A stretch of DNA of 64,000 nt from Hymenobacter roseosalivarius DSM 11622 (GTDB lineage: Bacteria; Bacteroidota; Bacteroidia; Cytophagales; Hymenobacteraceae). The notes beneath the pieces were generated by a model. That model saw only the letters and a program-made list of their open reading frames with translations. It ran no database searches and had not been told where the DNA came from. The stretch covers positions 1 through 64,000 of the forward strand of contig NZ_FWWW01000067.1 in NCBI RefSeq assembly GCF_900176135.1, in the 5' to 3' direction. Shown piece by piece: positions 26,596-36,951 of the stretch; the first letter of the stretch is position 1, and each line of letters starts with the position of its first letter. Both the position numbers and the translations under genes were made by a program.

Positions 26596-27227
26596 GAAAC
26601 GTCGTCTTAGAGATGCATCAACTACTTAGTGAACGCGAAAGATTTTATTTTCCGTTTAAAAAAAATATAGACAGAATACCGAATAATGGAATATATTTTC
26701 TTTTCGAAAAAGGAGAAACATACAAAGAATTTGATAGAGTGGTTAGAGTAGGAACTCATAATGGCCCAAATCGGCTATCGACCCGTCTCAATCAACATTT
26801 CTTAATACCGAAGAAAAACGGAAGCATTTTTAGAAAAAATATTGGTAGGTGTTTTTTAAATAAGGAACAAAACCCTTATTTAAAATATTGGGAAATTGAC
26901 ACTACTTCGAGATTAAGTAGAAAAGTGAATGAGAATTTTATAGATAATATATTTGAAAAACAGTTAGAAGAAAGAATAAGTCATTATATCCAAAATAATT
27001 TTTCGTTTTGCGTACTTCAAATAAATAACAAGGATGAAAGGCTTTTTTGGGAAAGCAGAATGATTTCAACTTTAGCGAAGGCTAAAGATATAGAAGCATC
27101 TCAAGAATGGTTGGGGAGACATTCAACAAAAGAAAAAATAAGAGTAAGCGGTCTTTGGCAAGTGAACGAGCTTTATAAAGATTGTCTGACAGAGACAGAA
27201 TTTGATCAAATTAAATATAGTTTTTAG
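26592..27227 (+). CDS. GIY-YIG-like nuclease-fold protein in AT-rich island
   Basis: 211 residues. The region NNGIYFLFEKGETYKEFDRVVRVGTHNGPNRLSTRLNQHF has the GIY-YIG arrangement: GIY, then R-V-G in place of YIG, a conserved Arg and a following His; a possible metal Glu is in LFWESRMISTLA. It is therefore a candidate GIY-YIG endonuclease. Strongly AT-rich like its partner gene, with which it overlaps. Function unknown; defence or restriction is one possibility, inferred only from the island character. Confidence 0.6.
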   Translation: MRNVVLEMHQLLSERERFYFPFKKNIDRIPNNGIYFLFEKGETYKEFDRVVRVGTHNGPNRLSTRLNQHFLIPKKNGSIFRKNIGRCFLNKEQNPYLKYWEIDTTSRLSRKVNENFIDNIFEKQLEERISHYIQNNFSFCVLQINNKDERLFWESRMISTLAKAKDIEASQEWLGRHSTKEKIRVSGLWQVNELYKDCLTETEFDQIKYSF

Positions 27228-27265
27228 GTATTACCCCTATCTCATAACCTTCACCCATTGCCCCT

Positions 27266-28468
27266 ATGAGTCGCAAACTCCTTGAAACCGATGGGCCGGA
27301 CTGGGTAAAGCGGGGAATCATCAGCTCCGAGCAGCATCGGCAGCTACTGGAGCTATACCCCGATGATGCGCAGGCCATTGGTTTGCTGCCACTGCTGGGC
27401 AGTTTGCTGGTGGGCCTGAGCGCGCTGAGTCTGGTAGCGGCCAACTGGCAGGGGTTACCGGAGTGGCTGCGGATTGGGCTGCTGCTGGGGGGCTTTTTGG
27501 GCGCTTATGCCAGCGGCGAGTTTTTTCTGCGGCGCGGCAACAGCTCCGTGGGCATGGGCTTGGTGGGGCTTGGCCTGATCTTGTTCGGCGCGGCCATTAT
27601 CCTGACCGGGCAGATGTACCAGCTCATTGGCTACGATGTAACCGGGCTGGTGGCCTGGGCCGTAGCGGGCACGCTGCTCACGTATCTGTACCGCAGCCGC
27701 TTCTTGTTTGTGCTGACCGTGGTGATTGGCGGCGTGGTGCAGGGCTACACCACCGGCCAACTGGGCGCGTTCAGCTACGCGGCGGCGGTGCTCACGGCCG
27801 GCGGGTTGGGCTACTATTGGTGGCGACGACCCGATGTGGTGCTGGGCGGCGTGCTGGCCAGCGGGCTGCTCTGGCAGACGGGCTTGCTTATCGGGCATCT
27901 GCACGCCAAAATCACCTGGTTTTTTGTGCCGGCCATGCTCATTTACGCCGCCGGCGACTGGCAAACCGACCGGCCAGCCGGCCGCGCCCTGCAAGGTCCG
28001 CCCCTGATTACCGCCTTTCTGTTTATGCTGGGGCTGGCCCTTTATGGGGAGGTAGGCAGCTACGCGGGCATGTTGCGGCCGCCGCTGCTGGCGTATCTGG
28101 TGGCGCTGCTGCTGGTATTGGCTCTCTCCCTGACCGGCAAGCGGACCCGGGACCGAATGGGCAGCGCTACCGATTGGCTGCTGCTGCTGCCTGGCTTCTA
28201 TCTGCCGGGCGGCCTGCCGCTGGCCGTGGCTTCGCTGGTGGTGCTGTACGCGTACTCCGGGGCCGTATTGTGGCGGGCGCAAGCCGAGCAGAACCCCGAC
28301 CGCGTGACGCTGGGGACCATTTTATTTATCCTGACCACGATGGTTGCCTACTTCAAGCTGACCTGGGAATTCATGGATAAGTCGCTCTTCTTCCTCTGCG
28401 GCGGCGTGCTTTTGCTAGGATTGAGCTGGTACCTACGGCGGCGCAATGCCCGCGCCAGCAGCCGATAA
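27266..28468 (+). CDS. DUF2157 multispan membrane protein
   Basis: 400 residues. Soluble start (MSRKLLETDGPDWVKRGIISSEQHRQLLELYP) followed by about 11-12 hydrophobic spans with the DUF2157 pattern LLPLLGSLLVGLSALSLVAANWQGLP. Function unknown. The downstream GDYXXLXY gene starts at or just past its end, a pair seen repeatedly in bacteria. Confidence 0.85.
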   Translation: MSRKLLETDGPDWVKRGIISSEQHRQLLELYPDDAQAIGLLPLLGSLLVGLSALSLVAANWQGLPEWLRIGLLLGGFLGAYASGEFFLRRGNSSVGMGLVGLGLILFGAAIILTGQMYQLIGYDVTGLVAWAVAGTLLTYLYRSRFLFVLTVVIGGVVQGYTTGQLGAFSYAAAVLTAGGLGYYWWRRPDVVLGGVLASGLLWQTGLLIGHLHAKITWFFVPAMLIYAAGDWQTDRPAGRALQGPPLITAFLFMLGLALYGEVGSYAGMLRPPLLAYLVALLLVLALSLTGKRTRDRMGSATDWLLLLPGFYLPGGLPLAVASLVVLYAYSGAVLWRAQAEQNPDRVTLGTILFILTTMVAYFKLTWEFMDKSLFFLCGGVLLLGLSWYLRRRNARASSR

Positions 28469-28490
28469 TTCACTTTACCAACTCCCGGCT

Positions 28491-29066
28491 ATGTTCTCGC
28501 TTTTATCTGATCAGGTACCCCTAGCCCGGCGGCGGCGCTTGTTGATGCTGACGATCCTGGCGCAGGTGCTGTTTATCGTGGCCGTAGCGGCGGCGGGCTA
28601 CGCTACCACGGCCTACGGGCGCACCATTAGGCTGCGCACCACGCCCATCGATCCGCGCGACCTGCTCTACGGCGATTATGTCATTCTAAATTATACCATC
28701 AGTCAGCTACCTGCCTCTTTATGGCGGGAGCCCGGCCCGCGCCCGCGTCGTGGCGACCCCGTGTACGTCGTACTTCGGCCGGCCGGCGAGGCGTACGAAG
28801 CGGTGCGGGTGTACGCTAAAAAACCCGACGTGCCCGCCGACCAGGTAGTGCTGCGCGGCTGGGTAGCCGACGGGTGGCGGCGCACGCTGCGCATTCGCTA
28901 CAACCTGGAGCGCTATTACGTGCCCGAAGGCACCGGCCGGGAGCTGGAGCGCCGCGGGGCTCGCAAGCCCCTGCTTGTCAATATTAGTATTGCTCCCTGG
29001 GGTCAGGCCCGCATTACAGGGGTAAAAACAATTGTTTCAGACAGCTTGGCTACACCGCGTCGCTAA
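28491..29066 (+). CDS. GDYXXLXY-domain membrane-anchored protein
   Basis: 191 residues from ATG 28491; an in-frame ATG at 28446, inside the end of the DUF2157 gene, is an alternative start. One N-terminal span (about 17-42) and a periplasmic domain with the name-giving motif GDYVILNY (about 61-68) after PIDPRDLLY. Commonly found beside DUF2157 genes, implying a shared membrane complex. Converges with the next gene, 4-bp overlap of stops. Confidence 0.82.
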   Translation: MFSLLSDQVPLARRRRLLMLTILAQVLFIVAVAAAGYATTAYGRTIRLRTTPIDPRDLLYGDYVILNYTISQLPASLWREPGPRPRRGDPVYVVLRPAGEAYEAVRVYAKKPDVPADQVVLRGWVADGWRRTLRIRYNLERYYVPEGTGRELERRGARKPLLVNISIAPWGQARITGVKTIVSDSLATPRR

Positions 29067-29638
29067 TTAAACTGCCATATTCGTTCCGGGGTGACACAAG
29101 CCGTCAGCGCCTGGTCGTTGGGGTCTATATCCGTAATCTGAGCAATGGGTGGCTCAAGCGACAGCCCAATACGCTGCGCATCCGGGCGACACTGCTGTAG
29201 AAAACGGTCGTAGAAGCCTTTGCCGTACCCTACCCGGTTGCCGGCCAGGTCGCAGGCCAACAGCGGGACAAGCACCGCATCGAAGGCTGTGGGGGGCATT
29301 TCTGCAGCATCTACCGGCTCCGGTATTCCCCAGTGATTGGCAACCAGCGGCGTCTGGGGTGTAAGGTGGTAGTGGCGCAGGGTTTTGCCATCATTCTGCA
29401 CCACGGGCACGGCCAGCTGCACTAGCGGAAACTCAGCCCAGATTCGTTGAATGATAAGCCAGGTATCGGGCTCGTGCTGCTGCGCGATGGGCAGAAATAC
29501 GTGCAGCCAACGCCACCCCGCCACGGGAAAACCGCTGAAAAACTGCTGACTGAGCAAGGTGCTCCGCCGCTCTACTTCTGCCGCAGACAGCGCCCGGCGG
29601 CGAGCTAAGAATGTGCGTCGAATCTCGGCTTTTAGCAT
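29063..29638 (-). CDS. 5-formyltetrahydrofolate cyclo-ligase
   Basis: 191-residue ATP-dependent enzyme converting 5-formyl-THF to 5,10-methenyl-THF. The ATP/Mg loop LLACDLAGNRVGYGKGFYDRFL is the family hallmark, with KAEIRRTFLARRRAL at the N-terminus. Stand-alone; its 3' end overlaps the convergent gene by 4 bp. Confidence 0.92.
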   Translation of the reverse strand: MLKAEIRRTFLARRRALSAAEVERRSTLLSQQFFSGFPVAGWRWLHVFLPIAQQHEPDTWLIIQRIWAEFPLVQLAVPVVQNDGKTLRHYHLTPQTPLVANHWGIPEPVDAAEMPPTAFDAVLVPLLACDLAGNRVGYGKGFYDRFLQQCRPDAQRIGLSLEPPIAQITDIDPNDQALTACVTPERIWQFN

Positions 29639-29700
29639 AAATAAACAAGCAAAAAGCTACCCAGGCCCATTCAAACACAACTGGTTTCCTGATTCGAGGC

Positions 29701-31278
29701 TTACTTTTCCTCCAGCACCGTAAACTCCAGCGCCAGCGGATCGAAGGCGTCGAGAAGCTGCTGGATAAACGCGGGGTTGTTGATGAGAATGCTCAGCACG
29801 TTGTCTGCGCGCTCCTGCAGGTCGCCGTTAGGGAAAAGCTTGTCTTTGAGAGCGGTAAGCTGATTATACACCGTCTCGTGCTTGTTTTCGGCGGCTTTGC
29901 TCAGGCGCTTTTCCAGGTTGCCGAGGCCGGCGGCAGCCTTTTGCGCTTCGGCGGCCACGGTCTTTACCAGCGTAGGGTCGAGGCGCTGCGCGAGGTCGGT
30001 TATTTCCTTAAAAATGCCCCCCAGCGCCTCCTGCTGCACTGTCAGACTCACTTCTTCCTGGCCCAATTTGCCCCCCACCTGCTTTTTCAGCTCCGGCAAG
30101 GGCTGGAATAAGTCGGCGGCCGTCAGCCCCAGCTTGCGCAGCTTGCCGGCGTTGGGCTTGCTCACGTACAGGCCCGAATTGCGCAGCAAAAGCACTGGGA
30201 ACGGCACCTTATTATCGGCAAACACCTGCCGGAGTTGAAACCAATAAGCCACTTCCGCGCCGCCGCTGATGTAGCACAGGTTGGGCAGCAGCAGCTCCTG
30301 ATACAGCGGCCGTAGCACCACATTAGGGCTGAAGCACTCGGGCTGCTCACGGGCTAGGGCCAGCAGCTCGTCGGGATGGTAGCGCCGGTCGGTATTGCGC
30401 ACTACCAGCTCGTCGCCGTCGGGCTCGATGCGCTCCCGCCGGCCTTCGTCGGTCAGAAAAAACAGGTTGAGTGGGCGAGCGTACACCTGGGGCTTGTAGC
30501 CGGCGGCCGTGAGCTGCTCGTTGGTGGCCTGCACTGCCCTAAACGACGCCTGCGCTCTGATTTCCTGCTCCAACACGGGTACCAGGGCCTGCTTGAGCGC
30601 GGGCGCGTCGGCATCCAGACACAGCAGGCCCGTGTCGCCAAATAGCTCCGTCACGAGCTGGCGGGTGGCGGCGGCCAGCGTGGGAGCCGTCTGGTACGCT
30701 CCGGCAAAAGCGGCCGGCACGTCGGCCGACAGCTGGCTAAGCACCTGATCCTTCAGGCCGTCGAGTGGCATCCGGCCGACGGGGCCGCCTACGTTGTCGC
30801 TCTCCCAGGCGTAGCGCTTGCCAAACAGGGTGAAGTGGTTTATTTCGGCGAAGTCGTGGTCTTCAGTAGCCATCCAGTACAAGGGCACAAAGTCGTGCTG
30901 CGGGTACGCTTGCTTTAGCTGCCGGCTGAGCTTGATGGTGGTTATGATCTTGTAAATAAAATACAGCGGCCCGGTGAATAAGTTGAGCTGATGGCCCGTG
31001 GTGACGGTGAACGTAGTAGGCTGGGCCAGCAAATCAAGGCTGGTGGCCACGGTGGGGGGCAAATCTGCCCCCCGGTACTGCTCCCGTACGCTGGCCACCA
31101 GCCGGGCGCGGCTGTCAGCGGAGTAGCTGGCTTGCTTTTCCTCCATTTGCCCCCCAAAAGCCTCTAAAGAGGGAAATCGGTGGTAAAAAGGCTGTAGCGC
31201 CGCGTGCTGGGCCAAATAATCGGTAACTAACGCGGAAAAAGCACCGGTGGCGACGTAAGGAAGGGTGGTCACATGCAT
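29701..31278 (-). CDS. bshC: Bacillithiol biosynthesis cysteine-adding enzyme
   Basis: 525 residues, full family length. Adds cysteine to glucosaminyl-malate in the last step of bacillithiol synthesis. Diagnostic segments: TTGHQLNLFTGPLYFIYKIITTIKLSRQL, YWMATEDHDFAEINHF and NVVLRPLYQELLLPNLCYISGGAEVAYWFQL; a coiled coil near residues 430-480. Start at ATG 31278, where homology begins. bshA and bshB are not nearby. Confidence 0.95.
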   Translation of the reverse strand: MHVTTLPYVATGAFSALVTDYLAQHAALQPFYHRFPSLEAFGGQMEEKQASYSADSRARLVASVREQYRGADLPPTVATSLDLLAQPTTFTVTTGHQLNLFTGPLYFIYKIITTIKLSRQLKQAYPQHDFVPLYWMATEDHDFAEINHFTLFGKRYAWESDNVGGPVGRMPLDGLKDQVLSQLSADVPAAFAGAYQTAPTLAAATRQLVTELFGDTGLLCLDADAPALKQALVPVLEQEIRAQASFRAVQATNEQLTAAGYKPQVYARPLNLFFLTDEGRRERIEPDGDELVVRNTDRRYHPDELLALAREQPECFSPNVVLRPLYQELLLPNLCYISGGAEVAYWFQLRQVFADNKVPFPVLLLRNSGLYVSKPNAGKLRKLGLTAADLFQPLPELKKQVGGKLGQEEVSLTVQQEALGGIFKEITDLAQRLDPTLVKTVAAEAQKAAAGLGNLEKRLSKAAENKHETVYNQLTALKDKLFPNGDLQERADNVLSILINNPAFIQQLLDAFDPLALEFTVLEEK

Positions 31279-31475
31279 GGTTGAAGTCCTGATAAGCTGG
31301 TTTAACCAGCGAAGCCCGACAAAGTAACGGGCTATTTCCGGAGTTGCCCGGGCCAACCACCCGAATTCGGTTACCAGCGCCTCGAAACGTCAGCCATTTA
31401 TTCGTACAAGTATATCAACGCTGTATTCGACCTTCAGTAAATTAGCCTCGTCTTTAGCCCATTTTGTCTCGCTGC

Positions 31476-32654
31476 ATGGCTCCACGTCCTTACTTTCCCA
31501 ACCTCGACGGCTTACGGACGGTGGCGTGCCTGGCCGTTTTCCTTCTGCACAGCTTCATCAACCTGCCCAGCCCGGAGGTGCAGTCGACGGCAGCCTACCG
31601 CTACGGTCTGAATGCGCTGAGTACGGGCCATGTGGGGGTCAATTTCTTCTTCGTGCTGTCCGGCTTTCTCATCACCTATCTGCTTCTGGATGAGGAAAAC
31701 AACTGGGGCCGCTACAATATCCCGGCATTTTATCGTCGCCGCATTGTGCGCATCTGGCCTTTGTATTACGCCTGTGTAGCCTTTGGCTTTCTGGTGATGC
31801 CCTGGATAAAAATCAGGAGTGGGCAGGACTGGAACGAGGTTGCCAGCCCGCTTTACTACCTCACCTTTCTGGCTAATATGGCGCTGTTTCACGATGGCGG
31901 CGATGCTACGGCCTTCAATCTGAGTGTGCTGTGGTCGGTGGCCATTGAGGAACAGTTTTACCTGTTCTGGCCCCTACTCCTGCTGCTATTTCGCCGCGCC
32001 CGGCCGGCGCTATTTTTCCTGCTTATCGCCTCATCCCTGGCCTTCCGCTACCTGTACCGCCTGGACGGCGACGTGCTTTACCAGCACACCTTTTCCGTTC
32101 TCTCCGACCTGGTTATGGGTGGAGGCGCGGCCTGGCTGGCTTTCCACCGGCCGGGTTTTCGGGCCTGGGTGAGCAGCTGGTCCCGGCTGGCTATCGTGGT
32201 GGGCTACCTGGTAGGAATAGCTCTCATTCTGGCCCAGGAGCACGTACTGACCGGGCCTGTGCTGCTGACCGGGCGCCGGGTAGTGTTGGGCTTATTCTTC
32301 GTGTTTGTAGTTCTGGAGCAGAACTATGCCACGGAATCTTTCTATAAGATGAGCCGCAACCGTTTCCTCACGTATTGGGGCACCTATACGTATGGCTTCT
32401 ATTGCCTCCACCCTATTGGCCTGCAAATAGCGCTGATAGCGGTGCGCCGCTTCTGGCCCGGCCCCGAGGATCTGGGCTTCGTACTGGTTTACTCTTTGCT
32501 CGCGCTGCTGATCAGCGCCGCCATGGCCTGGGTAAGCTACCATTACTTCGAAACGCCTTTCCTGCGCCTGAAAGGCCGGTCGCGCACCGCCACGCCCATC
32601 CCATCAGCCGCCAAGCCTATCCTGGCACCAGCTTCGGTGGCAGGCGAAAAGTAG
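31476..32654 (+). CDS. Acyltransferase 3 family membrane protein (OafA/YrhL type)
   Basis: 392 residues with about ten spans. Starts PNLDGLRTVACLAVFLLHSF, the DGLR and catalytic His region of acyltransferase 3; then VNFFFVLSGFLITYLL and FYRRRIVRIWPLYY. Such proteins O-acetylate or acylate surface polysaccharides; the substrate here is unknown. A TTG twelve bases upstream is in frame, ATG 31476 preferred. Confidence 0.9.
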   Translation: MAPRPYFPNLDGLRTVACLAVFLLHSFINLPSPEVQSTAAYRYGLNALSTGHVGVNFFFVLSGFLITYLLLDEENNWGRYNIPAFYRRRIVRIWPLYYACVAFGFLVMPWIKIRSGQDWNEVASPLYYLTFLANMALFHDGGDATAFNLSVLWSVAIEEQFYLFWPLLLLLFRRARPALFFLLIASSLAFRYLYRLDGDVLYQHTFSVLSDLVMGGGAAWLAFHRPGFRAWVSSWSRLAIVVGYLVGIALILAQEHVLTGPVLLTGRRVVLGLFFVFVVLEQNYATESFYKMSRNRFLTYWGTYTYGFYCLHPIGLQIALIAVRRFWPGPEDLGFVLVYSLLALLISAAMAWVSYHYFETPFLRLKGRSRTATPIPSAAKPILAPASVAGEK

Positions 32655-32709
32655 CTAAGAGCTTTTACTGATGCCGGGGGGCTTTTTATTCGCGGTTTAG
32701 CGGGCCAGT

Positions 32710-34026
32710 TTAACGCACCAGCGTGCCATATAAATCAAAGTCCGAAGCGTCGTGAATGAGCACCGGCGCGAAGTCGCCTAGGCGTACGTGCGTATCGGGG
32801 GTGGCGGCTACCAGTACTTCGTTGTCTACTTCGGGCGAATCAAACTCGGTGCGGCCCACGAAGTAGCCGCTTTCCTTGCGGTCAAACAGCACCTTGTAGG
32901 TCTGGCCAACTTTCTGTTCGTTCAGCTCCATCGAAATGCCCTGCTGCAACTCCATGATCTGGTCGGCGCGCTCCTGCTTCAGCTCGGCGGGCACGTCGTC
33001 GGCCAGGGAGTGAGAGTGGGTATTTTCCTCGTGCGAATAGGTGAAAATGCCCAGGCGGTCGAAGCGCGTACGCTCCACGAAGTCGTACAGCTCGTCAAAA
33101 TCCTGCTCGGTTTCGCCGGGGTGGCCGGCAATAAGTGTAGTGCGCAGGGCGATATCCGGCACGCGCTGACGCATCGTATCTACCAGTTCTATTGTGCGGC
33201 GCTTACTAATACCCCGCCGCATCGTTTTCAGCATGTTATCCGAAATATGCTGCAAGGGCATATCCAGGTACTTGCAAATATTCGAGCGCTCGGCCATTAC
33301 ATCCAGCGCATCCAGCGGAAATTGCGACGGATACGCGTACTGTAGCCGAATCCATTCGATGCCGTTTACGTCGGACAGGTTGCGGAGCAGATCAGCCAAT
33401 TTCCGCTCGCCGTAGGCTTGCAGACCGTAGTAGGTCAGGTCCTGGGCAATGAGAATCAGCTCCTTGGTGCCCATGGAAGCCAGGCGCTTCGCCTCGCGTA
33501 CCAGGTCTTCCAGGGGCCGGTCTACGTGCTTACCACGCATGAGCGGAATGGCGCAGAACGAGCAGGGCCGGTTGCAGCCCTCGGCAATCTTGAAGTAAGC
33601 GTAGTGCGAAGGCGTCGTGATCAGGCGCTCGCCCACCAGCTCGTGCTTGTAGTCGGCCTCCAGCGTCTTGAGCAGCTGGGGCAGCTCCAGGGTGCCGAAA
33701 TAGGCATCGACCTGCGGAATCTCTACTTCCAAATCGGCCTTGTAGCGCTGCGACAGGCAGCCGGTCACGTAGAGCTTCTCCAGGCGGCCAGCCTCCTTCT
33801 CGTCGGCGTAGCGCAGAATGGTGTCGATGCTTTCCTGCTTGGCGTTATCAATAAAGCCGCAGGTATTGATAATCACGATGTTGGCGTCGTTGGTCGTCGC
33901 CTCGTGGGTTACGTCGAACTGATTGGCCCGGAGCTGCCCCATGAGTACCTCCGAGTCGACCACGTTCTTGGAGCAGCCCAGCGTGATAACGTTTACTTTA
34001 TTGGCCCCCTGACTTCTGACTTTCAT
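32710..34026 (-). CDS. rimO: Ribosomal protein S12 methylthiotransferase
   Basis: 438 residues. Methylthiolates Asp88 of ribosomal protein S12. N-terminal cluster domain cysteines C18, C56, C90; radical-SAM motif C151-x3-C155-x2-C158 (GCNRPCSFCAIPLMRG); C-terminal TRAM domain. The LGCSKNVVDSE start is typical of RimO rather than MiaB. Immediately downstream of ftsY on the same strand, separated by a palindromic repeat. Confidence 0.96.
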   Translation of the reverse strand: MKVRSQGANKVNVITLGCSKNVVDSEVLMGQLRANQFDVTHEATTNDANIVIINTCGFIDNAKQESIDTILRYADEKEAGRLEKLYVTGCLSQRYKADLEVEIPQVDAYFGTLELPQLLKTLEADYKHELVGERLITTPSHYAYFKIAEGCNRPCSFCAIPLMRGKHVDRPLEDLVREAKRLASMGTKELILIAQDLTYYGLQAYGERKLADLLRNLSDVNGIEWIRLQYAYPSQFPLDALDVMAERSNICKYLDMPLQHISDNMLKTMRRGISKRRTIELVDTMRQRVPDIALRTTLIAGHPGETEQDFDELYDFVERTRFDRLGIFTYSHEENTHSHSLADDVPAELKQERADQIMELQQGISMELNEQKVGQTYKVLFDRKESGYFVGRTEFDSPEVDNEVLVAATPDTHVRLGDFAPVLIHDASDFDLYGTLVR

Positions 34027-34035
34027 GTAGATGCT

Positions 34036-34132
34036 GTAGCGCGAACTTTTAGTTTGCGTATCGTTGAACGGTGCGCGTAGGTGGGATAGTTCAGGCGGCG
34101 CGGACAAAACGCGAACTAAGAGTGCGCGCTAC
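34036..34132. repeat. REP-like palindrome between ftsY and rimO
   Basis: GTAGCGCGAACTTTTAGTT and its imperfect inverse AACTAAGAGTGCGCGCTAC bracket about 60 bp. Fills the 114-bp spacer between two same-strand genes. Confidence 0.6.
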
Positions 34133-34140
34133 ACCATGCC

Positions 34141-35118
<978 letters not shown>

Positions 35119-35129
35119 GAGTGAGGAAG

Positions 35130-35237
35130 TAGGGGCGCGTCGCACGCGCCCGGCGTTGAACGATAATTACCGCATGGCTACCGTTTCAAAATCGTTCAAC
35201 GGGTGGTTCAACGACGGGCGCGTGCGACGCGCCCCTA
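35130..35237. repeat. REP-like palindrome with perfect 23-bp arms
   Basis: Outer arms starting TAGGGGCGCGTCGCACGCGC and ending ...GCGCCCCTA are perfect inverse complements over 23 bp; inner arms GTTGAACGAT / ATCGTTCAAC are also complementary. Intergenic, between DUF4295 and ftsY. No coding content. Confidence 0.85.
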
Positions 35238-35254
35238 CATACAACGCAAAAAAG

Positions 35255-35276
35255 TCCCACTGCCGGCGGGACTTCT
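35255..35276 (-). terminator. Short hairpin downstream of DUF4295 gene
   Basis: AGTCCC...GGGACT stem with a GC-rich loop, followed on the minus strand by a T run (TTTTTTGCG). Probable partial terminator or processing site upstream of ftsY. Confidence 0.5.
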
Positions 35277-35309
35277 TCACTTACTTCGGGTACGCCACGC
35301 GGCGCAGAG

Positions 35310-35471
35310 TTATTTGACCCCGGAGGCCAGATACTCCTGCACTTTGTCTACGAGCACCATTTCCTCGCGGAAGGTGTAAGCACCCGTCTTGGGCGACTTG
35401 ACGGCGCGAATGACTTTAGCCCAGTCTTTTCCGCCCGCTACTTTTAGGGTTGCTACTACTTTCTTAGCCAT
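35310..35471 (-). CDS. DUF4295 small basic protein (53 aa)
   Basis: Encodes MAKKVVATLKVAGGKDWAKV...EYLASGVK. This Lys-rich family occurs almost only in Bacteroidota and sits directly after rpmG and before ftsY, as here (8 bp after L33). Ribosome association is suspected from context but unproven. Confidence 0.9.
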   Translation of the reverse strand: MAKKVVATLKVAGGKDWAKVIRAVKSPKTGAYTFREEMVLVDKVQEYLASGVK

Positions 35472-35479
35472 TGCTCAGC

Positions 35480-35662
35480 TTACTTAATTTCCTTGTGAAC
35501 GGTCATCTTCCGAAGTACGGAATTGAATTTCTTCAATTCAATGCGCTCAGGGGTGTTCTTACGATTCTTCGTAGTGATGTAGCGCGAGGTGCCTGGCTGG
35601 CCCGAGTTTTTGTGCTCAGTACACTCCAGGATTACCTGCACCCGGTTTCCTTTCTTAGCCAT
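35480..35662 (-). CDS. rpmG: 50S ribosomal protein L33
   Basis: 60 residues: [20 protein letters not shown]...[24 protein letters not shown], the standard L33 sequence; the zinc-type CxxC pairs are absent (C- form). First gene of the rpmG-DUF4295-(ftsY) unit, under the strongest Bacteroidota-type promoter in the window. Confidence 0.97.
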   Translation of the reverse strand: MAKKGNRVQVILECTEHKNSGQPGTSRYITTKNRKNTPERIELKKFNSVLRKMTVHKEIK

Positions 35663-35691
35663 CTCGACTGGGGTTTTTGGATTAAGGACTG

Positions 35692-35722
35692 CAAAGGTAC
35701 GAGCCTTTGCGGAATTACCAAA
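35692..35722 (-). promoter_or_regulatory. Bacteroidota-type promoter of rpmG
   Basis: Minus strand reads TTTG (35722-35719), 19 bp, TACCTTTG (35699-35692): both consensus boxes at ideal spacing, about 30 bp before the rpmG ATG. Confidence 0.75.
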
Positions 35723-35878
35723 CAGTCAGCAAGATTCTTCTTTCGAACCAGACATAGAGTCAGAACGCGCCGTAAGTATTGGTTGGCCCCACATAAGAAA
35801 AGCCTGTGGTCTAGCTAGAAAGATATTCTTCCCGGTTAAGCTACAGGCTTTTACGAAACTCGTTAGGTAGCCTACGCC

Positions 35879-36679
35879 TCAGCGCAGCACCATATCATGC
35901 AGCATAACGGTATATTCTCGTGACATGGCATTATAGCCAATAGTATACTTAGTGGGGTAGTATAAGCCGGTCCGGGCAAACGCCTGGGGCTGGGGCAGAG
36001 CAAATGTCTGGGTTGTTTTGCCTTGCAGATACGCCAGCGTAATCATAGGCTCCTGAAAGATAACATTGCCATTATAGGAGCCATAAATAAGCGTCTGGGT
36101 AAAGGCCTGCCCATTAAACTCCCGGCTGGTAGGATCAACCCAATGCTTGCCCATCATCGGCACTACGCCGGGAGGACCGATATAATTGGCGGGCAGGTAT
36201 CTACTGTCGGGGTTTATTTCTCCTTTAGGGTCATTTAGCATAATCTGCTGACGCTCAGCCAACGATATCATATAGAAATGTATATCGAAGTGAGGGGTAT
36301 CATAGATCAGGGCGGGCTCGTGACCGTGGGAGTTCCAATCGAAGGAAAGATGATTGAAGGGTAGTCGGGCAGTCGTGGCCGGCAGGTTTAGTACATACCA
36401 GGCAGGCGGGTTGGTATCCTCGGGCGGTAAGCCGGTCAGGGCTGCTTCGCTCAAGCGCATCCCAATCTCCGTGGGCTTGCCAAAGGCATCTACCGTCACA
36501 AAGCTCCGGGCCGCCCCATTGCCGATTGATACGGTATTGCCATACGTGGTGACAGGCCGGAGAATGTTCTGAATACTGTCGTCGTTGTCGCAGGCGGTAA
36601 GAGTCAAGCTGCCTAAAACGCACACAGCCAGCCAGGGCCGCACCAGATGGCGCAGCCTATTAAAGCGATTTTTAATCAT
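35879..36679 (-). CDS. Lipoprotein resembling the DUF5602/TTHB210 family
   Basis: 266 residues. Signal with lipobox LTLTAC (Cys30), then a domain containing LNLPATTARLPFNHLSFDWNSHGHEPALIYDTPHFDIHFYMIS, a histidine-rich stretch (HGHEP, PHFDIHFY) typical of TTHB210-like proteins, which may bind metal. C-terminal part is beta-rich. Function unknown. It sits between rpmG and rpmB and interrupts their usual adjacency. Confidence 0.7.
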   Translation of the reverse strand: MIKNRFNRLRHLVRPWLAVCVLGSLTLTACDNDDSIQNILRPVTTYGNTVSIGNGAARSFVTVDAFGKPTEIGMRLSEAALTGLPPEDTNPPAWYVLNLPATTARLPFNHLSFDWNSHGHEPALIYDTPHFDIHFYMISLAERQQIMLNDPKGEINPDSRYLPANYIGPPGVVPMMGKHWVDPTSREFNGQAFTQTLIYGSYNGNVIFQEPMITLAYLQGKTTQTFALPQPQAFARTGLYYPTKYTIGYNAMSREYTVMLHDMVLR

Positions 36680-36889
36680 GCTAGTACCGGAAAATAAAGT
36701 AACACCAGTGTATTCGGTGGGAGCAGCCAGACTCCAAACCAGCCCTGCTCTTGCTGATTTGTATAGGTACGCCCGGCCTGTGCGCGGTAGGTCGGGACTC
36801 CGGCGTCGGGAGTCTTGCTGTTTGTATAGCCAGCACTCAGCTCAGGAAGCCTAAGTATTAATTAATGCAATTAAATATAAGTTAAAGAT

Positions 36890-36928
36890 AAACCCCACGC
36901 AAGCTCGGCAATGGTTTGCGTGGGGTTT
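36890..36928. terminator. Intrinsic terminator
   Basis: 13-bp arms AAACCCCACGCAA / TTGCGTGGGGTTT, 13-nt loop, T tract; downstream of the aminopeptidase gene on the minus strand. Confidence 0.85.
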
Positions 36929-36951
36929 TGTGTTTGTTACCAGCGCTGGTT

